A stretch of 64,000 bases of DNA from assembly GCF_050875635.1 (NCBI RefSeq), contig NZ_JBPAOH010000023.1:1-64000 (forward strand), given 5' to 3'. Under the pieces are notes generated by a model. The model did not search any database and was not told where the DNA came from. It saw only the letters and a list, made by a program, of their open reading frames with translations. Positions within the stretch are counted from its first letter, which is position 1, and every line of letters begins with the position of its first letter. This document shows, in pieces, positions 25,946-33,819 of this stretch. The DNA is from Hassallia sp050875635 (GTDB lineage: Bacteria; Cyanobacteriota; Cyanobacteriia; Cyanobacteriales; Nostocaceae). The position numbers and the translations under genes are program-made.

Positions 25946-27919
25946 ATGATCGGCAAGCTGTTAGACCATCGTTATCAGGTAGTGAGAGTCCTTGCGACGG
26001 GGGGATTTGGAGAAACATACATTGCCCAAGATACCAGGCGTCCGGGCAACCCCATCTGCGTTGTCAAGCACCTCAAAGGGGCAAACTCAGATCCGAAAGT
26101 TTTTGAAACCGCCAAGCGCTTGTTTCAATCAGAAGCGGAAACTTTAGAAAAACTGGGTAATCATGACCAAATACCCAGACTTTTAGCTTATTTTGACGAA
26201 AATAAAGAATTTTATTTAGTCCAAGAATTTATTGAAGGACATACCCTCAACGAAGAACTTGTACCAAATCAGCGTTGGAGTGAAAGCGAAGTCATTCAGA
26301 TGTTGCTAGAAGTTCTGAATATCTTAGAATTTGTCCACCGCGAAGGCGTAATTCACCGCGATATCAAGCCAGATAATATTATTCGTCGTACTTGCGATCA
26401 GAAATTAGTTTTAGTAGACTTTGGAGCTGTTAAACAACTGCGATCGCCTAATCTTACTTTTGCTGGGCAAACCACCGCTACTGTAGCGATTGGCACTCCC
26501 GGTTATATGCCCACAGAACAAGGACAAGGCAAACCCCGTCCCAACAGCGATATTTACTCTCTAGGTATCATCGCCATTCAAGCGCTGACGGGAGTAGCGC
26601 CAATCGATTTTCAAGAAGACCCCGATACAGGCGAAATTATCTGGCAGCATTTAGCACCTGTAAGTCCAGAATTGGCGGCGGTGTTAAGCAAGATGGTGCG
26701 CTATCACTTCAAAGACCGCTATAACAGCGTCATGCAAGCACTGCTATCATTGCAATTGCTTTCTTCTGTACCGGCATCTCAAGAATACGCGAGAACTCCC
26801 AGCAGCTACCAAGCAACCAAACCAACTTCTCAAATGTCTCGGCAGCAAACCATCGCCGTTGCACCAGCAAATCATGCTGCCAAACCTGCCCGTAAAGAGT
26901 CTAACAGACCCGACTTATTGCCGCTAGTCATTGCCGCATTATTGGCAGGTGGTGCGGCTGCTGTTGCCACCAATTTAGTTGGAAGTGCGAAAAATCTCGG
27001 TTTTAATTTTGCTAGTAATGGCGCAGCTTCAGCAAATATCTGCGAGGCTGTTGTTACAGGTAATTCTAATATCCGTTCTGAGCCAAGTGCAATTAATTCT
27101 GATAATATTGTACAAACACTTAGCGATAACACTGCTTTTGAGGTGACTGGCAAGCGGACAAAACTCGGTTGGGTAGAAGTTAAACTTGATTCGAGAAAAT
27201 CTGCTTGGGCGAACTCTCATGTAATAGCCAATCCAGAACAATGGGTATCTTGTTTGCGAGATAAAGGTATTGCTATTAAGACAGTAAATGATAGTGACTT
27301 AATTGCAGCTCGACCGATTCCCCAACCGATACCAAAACCACCTGCTGCTATTTCATTGCCAAAGCTAGAAAAACCAGAATCGCTAAAGTTAGAAAAATCA
27401 GATCCATTTCGTGCTGAACCATTTACTGATGAAACAGATAAATCAACTTCTAGTGAGAACAATTCTCAGGTTGTGGAACAAGCAAGAGAGAAGTATGATA
27501 ATGGAGATTTAGCGGGAGCGATCGCACTCCTCAAATCTCTGCCTGCTTCAGCTTCTTCAACTTGGAAAGATACAGCCGGAACAGTTTCTCAATGGCAGCA
27601 AGATTGGGCAAAAGCGGAAGCTTTATCTAATGAAATCAATAAAGCACTTGATAACGGTCAATGGGATAAAGTTTTAGCTTATAAAGACCATCCAGAAAAG
27701 TTGCCGAATATTCAATATTGGCGAGATAAAATGGAACCCTTATTTAAGCAAGCAGCCGAAAATTTAGCAAAACAGGAATTGCCAAAAATCGGTAATCCCC
27801 ATCATCTAAATCATCGTCGGCATCAAGTAGAGACATTCCGGCAAAACGTCTCTACTGAAGAATCCGACAATGATATAGATAGTGAAACTACAACGGAAAC
27901 TGATGAAAATGGTTTTTAG
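25946..27919 (+). CDS. Membrane Ser/Thr protein kinase with SH3-like extracytoplasmic domain
   Basis: A Hanks-type kinase of 657 residues. Glycine loop TGGFGETY (18-25), ATP-anchoring Lys41, catalytic loop HRDIKPDN (137-144), DFG (158-160), and GTPGYMPTEQ for the activation segment, so catalysis should be intact. A linker follows, then a transmembrane helix (LPLVIAALLAGGAAAVATNL, about 328-347), then an SH3b-like segment (about 360-435: NSNIRSEPSAINS, GWVEVKLDSRKSAWANS) that could bind the cell wall. A charged helical C-terminus with a His-rich spot completes it. Start ATG has GGGGAGGGAA just upstream. It is much better preserved than the kinase remnant at 17.9-20.0 kb. Targets are unknown. 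Confidence 0.88.
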   Translation: MIGKLLDHRYQVVRVLATGGFGETYIAQDTRRPGNPICVVKHLKGANSDPKVFETAKRLFQSEAETLEKLGNHDQIPRLLAYFDENKEFYLVQEFIEGHTLNEELVPNQRWSESEVIQMLLEVLNILEFVHREGVIHRDIKPDNIIRRTCDQKLVLVDFGAVKQLRSPNLTFAGQTTATVAIGTPGYMPTEQGQGKPRPNSDIYSLGIIAIQALTGVAPIDFQEDPDTGEIIWQHLAPVSPELAAVLSKMVRYHFKDRYNSVMQALLSLQLLSSVPASQEYARTPSSYQATKPTSQMSRQQTIAVAPANHAAKPARKESNRPDLLPLVIAALLAGGAAAVATNLVGSAKNLGFNFASNGAASANICEAVVTGNSNIRSEPSAINSDNIVQTLSDNTAFEVTGKRTKLGWVEVKLDSRKSAWANSHVIANPEQWVSCLRDKGIAIKTVNDSDLIAARPIPQPIPKPPAAISLPKLEKPESLKLEKSDPFRAEPFTDETDKSTSSENNSQVVEQAREKYDNGDLAGAIALLKSLPASASSTWKDTAGTVSQWQQDWAKAEALSNEINKALDNGQWDKVLAYKDHPEKLPNIQYWRDKMEPLFKQAAENLAKQELPKIGNPHHLNHRRHQVETFRQNVSTEESDNDIDSETTTETDENGF

Positions 27920-27924
27920 GTTAA

Positions 27925-28105
27925 TTGTTGGTTGTTAGTGGTTGGTTGTTGGTTGTTACAGCGTTTTTCAGGTAAATGAGGTACACAGGTAGGGGCACAA
28001 CAATGTTGTGCCCTTACAATAATCTGTACCTCACGCCCGTTGCAATCTGCTGTAGTTGACGGTTAACAGTTATCAACTATCAACTATCAACTATCCACCA
28101 ACAAA
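27925..28105. repeat. GTTGGTT and TATCAAC repeats with a GGTACA palindrome
   Basis: TTGTTGGTTGTTAGTGGTTG and similar units follow the kinase stop (about 27922-27958). Between them and the ATCAACTATCAACTATC units at about 28074-28098 lies an imperfect inverted repeat (GAGGTACACAGGTAGGGGCA near 27978-27997 and TGCCCTTACA near 28009, GTACCTCA near 28026). No gene is seen. Confidence 0.75.
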
Positions 28106-28113
28106 TAACAAAT

Positions 28114-28653
28114 TTACTTTTTCGGTTGTGGAGAGACAATTTTGCGCTCTAAATCAGCCTTATAAAAGTAAACTCTATCGCAATATTGGTTTGAGCGAGA
28201 GCAAACAGCTTCTATAGCAACGTTACTAACATTGCTGACATCAAGTGATAATGAAATTGGCTGTGTTGCAATTACAGTTCGGCTTTCAGCCTGCTGACCA
28301 TCTAAGTAAACCTTAACTACCACATTTGGAGTTGTTGTGTCATTGTCACGCATTCCAAATCCTAAATTGAAAGTTTGAAAAGGAGATTCTGGGCGATTAT
28401 CTGGTTTAATTTTACAAGTCAACGAAGCCGAGCGGCTGCCTGCTCCTAAATAAAACTGACTTGTATAAACTGCTTTGCCGATAGAAACATCAAGATTTTG
28501 CTCGCGGTAAGTGCCAAGTCCACTGCTAACACATTTCGCTCTCAAAAGGGGAACGGGACGCTGCTGTGCTAGGGCAAATTTTCCCCCGATGATGAAGGTA
28601 GATAATAGCACAGCACTGGTGGTAATTAAGCTAATAAATTTAGTTTTTTGCAT
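28114..28653 (-). CDS. Secreted protein of unknown function
   Basis: A 179-residue exported protein. The N-terminus (MQKTKFISLITTSAVLLSTF then GGKFALAQQ) is a classical signal peptide, with cleavage likely after ALA. The mature part is beta-rich with four Cys in two close groups (Cys near 41 and 81; Cys near 149 and 157), suitable for disulfides in the periplasm or outside. The order KVYLDGQQAESRTVIATQPI recalls carbohydrate-binding NPCBM-like domains, but the match is weak. No partner gene is obvious. Confidence 0.65.
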   Translation of the reverse strand: MQKTKFISLITTSAVLLSTFIIGGKFALAQQRPVPLLRAKCVSSGLGTYREQNLDVSIGKAVYTSQFYLGAGSRSASLTCKIKPDNRPESPFQTFNLGFGMRDNDTTTPNVVVKVYLDGQQAESRTVIATQPISLSLDVSNVSNVAIEAVCSRSNQYCDRVYFYKADLERKIVSPQPKK

Positions 28654-28771
28654 TGGGGCTGGGAACTGTAATATTTAAGGCGATAAGTAAAAGCCTCAAT
28701 AATAATACCTAATACAGTGTTACGTTAATACATCTGATGTAAGATTACCCCGAATTTATTAGCAAGTTGAA

Positions 28772-29242
28772 TCAACTTAGGTACTGACGCGCCAAATCGA
28801 ATAACTGAAGATTACCATCTGTCCACGAAACGTGAATGGTGCATCCAGAAATTTTCCAACCAGTTTCAGTTTGTGTTAGTTGATAGTCATATCGACCACC
28901 TAGCGTCCACGAGTTACCACCGCGATCGTTTGGCAGAAAGTGGTGAGCGATGAAGTTAGCGGTGCATGTTGCACTATCCCCGTCAACGATAACAAAGTGG
29001 TTAGCAGTCAGGTGTTGTAATCCTCGAAACCCTGCATGGTTTTGGCGAACGTCTTCTATCAACTCATCAGCAGCCGAAGGCATGATAGTCCCAAACAAAG
29101 CTGAATAGTCAAAATTAACTTCGTTGGTTAAACAAGCACGCATGGTAGTGTAATCGCGTGTATCAATACTCAGCACAAAGCGATTGAGTAGGTTAATGAT
29201 TTCGGTTTGGTCAACGATTCGTTGAATATCAATAGTGTTCAC
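28772..29242 (-). CDS. NTF2-like / SnoaL-type domain protein
   Basis: A cone-shaped alpha+beta barrel protein of the nuclear transport factor 2 superfamily, whose members are small enzymes or ligand-binding proteins. IQRIVDQTEIINLLNRFVLS, IDTRDYTTMRACLTNEVNFD, LQHLTANHFVIVDGDSATCT and WKISGCTIHVSW follow the SnoaL-4 pattern. I start at the GTG at 29242 (VNTIDIQR), giving 156 residues; an ATG at 29314 would add 24 residues, partly encoded by a direct repeat, and is unlikely. Substrate unknown. The gene stands alone. Confidence 0.75.
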   Translation of the reverse strand: MNTIDIQRIVDQTEIINLLNRFVLSIDTRDYTTMRACLTNEVNFDYSALFGTIMPSAADELIEDVRQNHAGFRGLQHLTANHFVIVDGDSATCTANFIAHHFLPNDRGGNSWTLGGRYDYQLTQTETGWKISGCTIHVSWTDGNLQLFDLARQYLS

Positions 29243-29312
29243 GGCAATCACCGAAGCGATAGTTAATTTAGCACAAACGTAATTTATTAGGATACGAAGT
29301 TTCAACAGCTTC

Positions 29313-29428
29313 AACGTTGGTCACGAAGCGATTAGTTTTGGTCACGACAACTTCTGCATTCATAACCAACGCTTTAACGTTGGTCACGAAGCGATTAGTT
29401 TTGGTAACGACAACTTCTGCATTCATAA
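29313..29428. repeat. Two 53-bp direct repeats, period 63
   Basis: Units at 29313-29365 and 29376-29428 (start AACGTTGGTCACGAAGCG, end TCTGCATTCATAA) differ at one position. Inside each, TTGGTCACGA occurs twice, or TTGGTAACGA for one. The pair lies upstream of the NTF2-like gene. It could be a regulatory array or a simple duplication. Confidence 0.85.
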
Positions 29429-29445
29429 TTAAATTTTATCAACAG

Positions 29446-29478
29446 AGAAACCCGACTTCTTAAAGAAGTCGGGTTTCT
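29446..29478. terminator. Perfect hairpin near the NTF2-like and adhesin genes
   Basis: AGAAACCCGACTTCTT (29446-29461) pairs with AAGAAGTCGGGTTTCT (29463-29478), a 16-bp stem around one base. A partial second copy follows (AAGAAGTCGAGATTCT). The same sequence family forms the hairpin between convergent genes at 54.94 kb, so it is a dispersed terminator-like element. It lies 45 bases beyond the adhesin stop codon on the minus strand and could end that transcript. Confidence 0.75.
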
Positions 29479-29523
29479 GACCTTAAAGAAGTCGAGATTC
29501 TCACCACCCGTAAATCGCCAGTT

Positions 29524-32500
29524 CTAATCGATTTGGACGCGGAAGCGCAGGAAACCGAAGTTTCGATCGGGGGTGATAGTGCCCAAGTTGACAATCACTG
29601 CACCTTTAGTATTTGTTTGACTCAGACATTGATTGGGCTGAGGTAACGGTTGTAAGGGAGTGAAAAATGCTCCTTGGTCGCTATCTTGAGCGTTAGTTAG
29701 CAAACTATTTGCACCGGCTCGATTGACTGAAATTTCCCCGGAACTATAGCTTGTTTCCGGTGGAATTAAATCGCAGAAGCTGACGTTTTGCAAGTCTTGA
29801 GTGCCTTCAGCAAGGTAATAAATTGTGTATTCTACTTCATCACCGCTTTGCAAAGCTGTTTCTAGTTGGCTAACGCCGAGAGGTGGACGTCCGGCTTGCT
29901 GTAAAAGATTGTCGTTATTATCGTTGGGGTCATCGACAAAGGTGTTGAAGTTGGTAATGTTGACAGGCTGACCATTTCTAAAGACGTTGGTAATTCGTTT
30001 TACCAAGCGCAGACCAGTATTTGTTTGACCGACAGTACCACCACGGAAACCGAAGTCAATGTTGAGGTTATCTGGATTTGCCTCAGTTAAGTTAGCTGTC
30101 AAGGTTGTGTTAGTGGTTGGGTTTAAACCGCTACCTGGTCTGGTTACGTCTACAGTGTAATTGCCTAGTGGCAAGCCGGTGAAGATGTAGTTACCGTTGT
30201 TATTAGTTGTAGTGGTAGCAACTATCTGATTGCTAGAGTTTCTCAGAGTTACGGTAGCATTGGGAATTCCGGTTTCGCCTGGGTTAGGAGTGCGATCGCC
30301 ATTTCTATCATTAAAGACAAAATCACCGATAGTACCTCCAGGTGGACGCCGCAAGCCAAAATCAACGTTATTTAAGGTCTGACCTGATTGGAGATTTACA
30401 TCTATTTGCGGACTACCAGTGGTAATTTGGGGAAAGTCGAATGGCTGGGTAATTGTAACTCTGTAAGGTCCTGGCGGCAAATTATTAAAGCCGTAGTTAC
30501 CGTTGCTGTTGGTGGTAGTCGTTTGCGTGGTGTTGTCACCAGGAGTGTCTAATCTACCATCGGGTCCGGGAAGAGTCAGAGTTAAGGGGACATTAGGAAT
30601 TCCCGGTTCGCCAGAGTCTTGAACGCCGTTATTATTGCGATCGTTAAATACTGTGTCGCCAATTGAACCAGGATTATTACCGCTAAATCCTGTCATGTTA
30701 AAGCCAAAATCGGCGTTCAGGAAGTTTTGATTAGCTGCGAGATTGACAATGATCGGATTTCGACCGGTAGTCAGAGTAGTGCGATCGTTGGGTGGGTTGC
30801 CTGGGGGAGTGTCAGATTCTACTCTGTAAACTCCTGGCGGTAAATTATTAAAGGTATAATTACCCCTACCACCAATAGCTATATTTGGGGTGTTATCAGT
30901 GAATTGTTCCGCGATTTGGTTGTCGTCGGCAGTGTTAATAATACCATCTGGTCCAGGACCAAACAATCTCACCCTCACGCCGCTGATTCCGACATCATTA
31001 GAATCTTGTACGCCGTTGCCGTTCAGGTCTTGGAAAACCGTATCCCCAATTGAACTTTGGGAGGTCGGACGGAAGCCAAAATCAACTGTATCGATATTCT
31101 GACCGTTGCCGACGTTGATCGGATTCGGCTGGGTTAAAGTCGGGGTGAAGCCAGAAGGCGGATTGGTAACAGCTACTGTGTAAGTACCAGGTGGCACGTT
31201 AACACTATATCTGCCGTTAGCATCAGTGTTAGTGGTGGCAACTGTGTTACCGCTGCTATCTCTGACCAACACAGTCAGACCGGGAATTCCCGGTTCGCCC
31301 GGTTCTTGAGTGCTGTTGCCGTTAGTATCGCTGAATACAGTATCCCCAATTGTGCCGCGTGGCTGCTGAGTAAAGCCAAAATCAGCCGTGTCAACATTTT
31401 GACCGGGTTGTAAGCTGATGGCTGACGGTACGAGAGTTGGGGTGAAGCCGGCAGGAGGGTTGGGAACAGATACTGTGTAGTTACCTGGTGCGAGATTGGG
31501 GAAACTGTAATTACCGTTGCTGTTAGTAGTGGTGGTAGCAACAACGTTACCGCTACTATCTCTCAGGTTGATGGTAACGCCGCCGATTCCCGGTTCGCCT
31601 TGGTCTTGGACACCGTTGCCGTTGGTGTCATTGAAAACAGTATCGCCAATCGAGGATACACCTGATGCTTGCTGAGTGAAGCCAAAATCAACAGTATCGA
31701 TATTTTGACCGTTGCCGAGGGCGATCGCATTCGGTTGAGTTTGAGTTGCTGTTAAACCAGCAGGATTATTAACTGTGACTCTGTAATTACCCCCAGGCAA
31801 TCCAGTAAAGCTGTATCTACCATTACTATCGGTGGTAGTGGTGCGGCTAAAATCGTCAGTTGTGCCAAATTGCCCATCAGGTCCTGCCCCTGCTAAGGTG
31901 ACAGTAACGCCACTGATGCCGGTTTCGCCTGAGTTTTGGGTGCTGTTGCCGTTGGTGTCATTATAAACAGTATCGCCAATCGAGCCTTGTTGCCGCGTAA
32001 AGCCAAAATCAAGTGTATTAATAGTTTGACCAGCACCTAAACCGACCGCATTCGGTTGAGTTTGAGTGGGTGTTAAACCAGCAGGATTATTAACCGAAAC
32101 TCTGTAACTACCCGCAGGCAAACCAGGGAAGCTGTATATCCCATTGGCATCGGTGGTAGTGGTGCGGCTGATGTCGTCTGGCGTGCCAAATACACCATCA
32201 GGTCCCGCCCCTGCTAAATTCACAGTAACGCCGCTGATGCCGGTTTCGCCTGTGTCTTGAATGCTGTTACCGTTGGTATCATTATAAACAGTATCGCCAA
32301 GTGTGCCGCCAGGAACAGGCGCACAAATATCTATCCTAGCAAGACCGATAGTTTCATCCTGCACAGGAGCACCAAATTCTGTTCCTGGCTCATATAAAAC
32401 TTGAATTTGGGTAATTGCCCCAGCTGGCGTAACTTGAATATTGCCAGCGTTTTCATTGTTATTGGCATTGTTGTTTATACCCTCTGCCAGAACACTATTA

Positions 32501-33141
32501 CCTTGATTGGTGACTCTAGTATTTGTACCTAATGCCGTACCTGTCACACCAACTGGTGTAGTTCCATTGAGTGCTCTAATTGTCACTCTATCTTGGAAAA
32601 TTCTTCCCGCAGGGTCTCGTGGCGGCGGACCATTTCTGTCAATGTCTAAAAAAGTCAGGGGGGATGCTAGGGTGACTGGTTGTGCGAAGGTGATAGTAAG
32701 TGTGGCACTACTGCCAGGTGCTACCGGACTGCTATCTCGAGGTGGGTTGGGTGGCGAATTTCCTCCGATATTAAACCTTAAATTAGGTTCGTTAAAACCA
32801 CCGTATTCTTGTGTTTCAATACGTGTTTCCCCTTGGTCGATAACTCCAGGGCTGCTTTCAGTAAAGCGGAAGGTGGTACTAATGCCGCCAACGCTCAAAT
32901 TTTGACTTAAAAAACCTTGGAGGTTCTCGGTGGGAGTCCACTCTATAGTTCCGGGTGATGTCCCAGCCGGACAGCTTGTTGTTTGTGCCAAAGCTTTCCC
33001 ACCGGATGAAATGCTTCCTAGCAATGGATATTGTATGGGAACTTGCGGCACTGTAAACAGCAGTGTCAAAAGTGTACGTTTTAAAGGTTGAAATACCTGA
33101 GTGTGGGTGATTTCTGGTAAACGCTTAAATAAAGGTTTCAT
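29524..33141 (-). CDS. Large exported SdrD-B-like repeat protein, putative adhesin
   Basis: A 1205-residue exported protein. The N-terminus has a hydrophobic signal-like stretch (about 20-50, ending ALAQT). A beta-rich domain (about 55-275) is followed by seven repeats of the SdrD B-type (Cna-B-like) domain, each beginning IGDTVFNDTNGNGVQDxGE. The Asp/Asn-rich loop is a likely calcium site, and each repeat ends in NVDFGF-like residues. A C-terminal DUF11-like part (from about 1010: LRLVKRITNVF, VEYTIYYLAEGTQDL) lacks LPXTG, as expected in a Gram-negative. Such repeats form stiff, calcium-stabilised stalks. It is the last of four surface-protein genes on this strand. How it is held on the cell is unknown. 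Confidence 0.85.
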   Translation of the reverse strand: MKPLFKRLPEITHTQVFQPLKRTLLTLLFTVPQVPIQYPLLGSISSGGKALAQTTSCPAGTSPGTIEWTPTENLQGFLSQNLSVGGISTTFRFTESSPGVIDQGETRIETQEYGGFNEPNLRFNIGGNSPPNPPRDSSPVAPGSSATLTITFAQPVTLASPLTFLDIDRNGPPPRDPAGRIFQDRVTIRALNGTTPVGVTGTALGTNTRVTNQGNSVLAEGINNNANNNENAGNIQVTPAGAITQIQVLYEPGTEFGAPVQDETIGLARIDICAPVPGGTLGDTVYNDTNGNSIQDTGETGISGVTVNLAGAGPDGVFGTPDDISRTTTTDANGIYSFPGLPAGSYRVSVNNPAGLTPTQTQPNAVGLGAGQTINTLDFGFTRQQGSIGDTVYNDTNGNSTQNSGETGISGVTVTLAGAGPDGQFGTTDDFSRTTTTDSNGRYSFTGLPGGNYRVTVNNPAGLTATQTQPNAIALGNGQNIDTVDFGFTQQASGVSSIGDTVFNDTNGNGVQDQGEPGIGGVTINLRDSSGNVVATTTTNSNGNYSFPNLAPGNYTVSVPNPPAGFTPTLVPSAISLQPGQNVDTADFGFTQQPRGTIGDTVFSDTNGNSTQEPGEPGIPGLTVLVRDSSGNTVATTNTDANGRYSVNVPPGTYTVAVTNPPSGFTPTLTQPNPINVGNGQNIDTVDFGFRPTSQSSIGDTVFQDLNGNGVQDSNDVGISGVRVRLFGPGPDGIINTADDNQIAEQFTDNTPNIAIGGRGNYTFNNLPPGVYRVESDTPPGNPPNDRTTLTTGRNPIIVNLAANQNFLNADFGFNMTGFSGNNPGSIGDTVFNDRNNNGVQDSGEPGIPNVPLTLTLPGPDGRLDTPGDNTTQTTTTNSNGNYGFNNLPPGPYRVTITQPFDFPQITTGSPQIDVNLQSGQTLNNVDFGLRRPPGGTIGDFVFNDRNGDRTPNPGETGIPNATVTLRNSSNQIVATTTTNNNGNYIFTGLPLGNYTVDVTRPGSGLNPTTNTTLTANLTEANPDNLNIDFGFRGGTVGQTNTGLRLVKRITNVFRNGQPVNITNFNTFVDDPNDNNDNLLQQAGRPPLGVSQLETALQSGDEVEYTIYYLAEGTQDLQNVSFCDLIPPETSYSSGEISVNRAGANSLLTNAQDSDQGAFFTPLQPLPQPNQCLSQTNTKGAVIVNLGTITPDRNFGFLRFRVQID

Positions 33142-33477
33142 AAAATAACTCGGTAAGTGGGAAACGAGCGAGGCTTTAGCCCTTCCTAGGGAAACGAACG
33201 CAAAGTAATGAAAAAACGAACCGCAAAGACACGAAGCACACGAAGGAAGAGGAATGAGAAAGGATTTTTTTCTCAGTCTCTTACGTTTTATTTCTCTACT
33301 CCTTTAAACTCAAAGTCATTTTGTCTTGCCATCAAGTCATTTAAAGAAAAATAAATTAAGTACATTTACTAAAAAACTTAGTAGTTGACATTGCATTTAT
33401 TGCCGCAGAAGATGTTGATTTATGAGTGTAATAGAACTTACATAAAAATTCTCTCTCTTTCTCATTCCTCTGTGACT
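33142..33477. other. Gap between the adhesin and beta-helix genes, first part
   Basis: Contains ACGAAGCACACGAAGGAAGA-type and CGAACC-type fragments of degenerate repeat and AT-rich filler. No supported reading frame. Confidence 0.5.
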
Positions 33478-33640
33478 CTCTCTTGAAAAGGTCTGATCGG
33501 AGGAAACCTCCGCTCAACGCCAGTTCGCCCAAGTCGGGAAACCCTTTCGGCAGTCGCTCATGGGGGGAACCCCCAAGACCGCGCTGCCTCACCAAGCGAC
33601 TGGCTCGACTTTTCGCTGCTTCCTCTGTGGTTCGTTTTTC
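33478..33640. repeat. Composite dispersed repeat
   Basis: CTTGAAAAGGTCTGATCGG, AGGAAACCTCCGCTCAACG, GTCGCTCATGGGGGGAACC and CCCAAGACCGCGCTGCCTC recur as modules at 25.0, 36.2, 45.1-45.2 and 56.3 kb. The minus-strand frame through it is repeat-encoded and not a gene. Confidence 0.82.
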
Positions 33641-33724
33641 CATAACTTTGCCTAAGTCTTACCTAAATCTGAAATCAAAAATCGCTACATACCTCGCTGG
33701 TATACTCAGCGAATCGATATTCAT

Positions 33725-33763
33725 GTCAAGTCTGACAGGGAAATTTTCCCCGTCAGACTTGAC
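33725..33763. repeat. 39-nt near-perfect palindrome
   Basis: GTCAAGTCTGAC (33725-33736) is mirrored by GTCAGACTTGAC (33752-33763), and the inner AGGGAAATTTTCCCC continues the symmetry. There is no T-run on either side. It lies just 3' of the beta-helix/OmpA gene and could be a transcript-end hairpin or a protein-binding operator. Confidence 0.88.
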
Positions 33764-33819
33764 GCACGATCGCGCTTACTAATGATGTAATTTCATACTT
33801 CATACTTAATTCTTTTGGG

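Noticed and set aside
29313..29428. CRISPR-like array from two spaced repeats
   Set aside because: Only two units with a 10-base spacer, and no cas genes; a simple duplication fits better.
33356..33643. 95-codon minus-strand frame
   Set aside because: It is almost entirely encoded by dispersed repeat modules and has no conserved segment.
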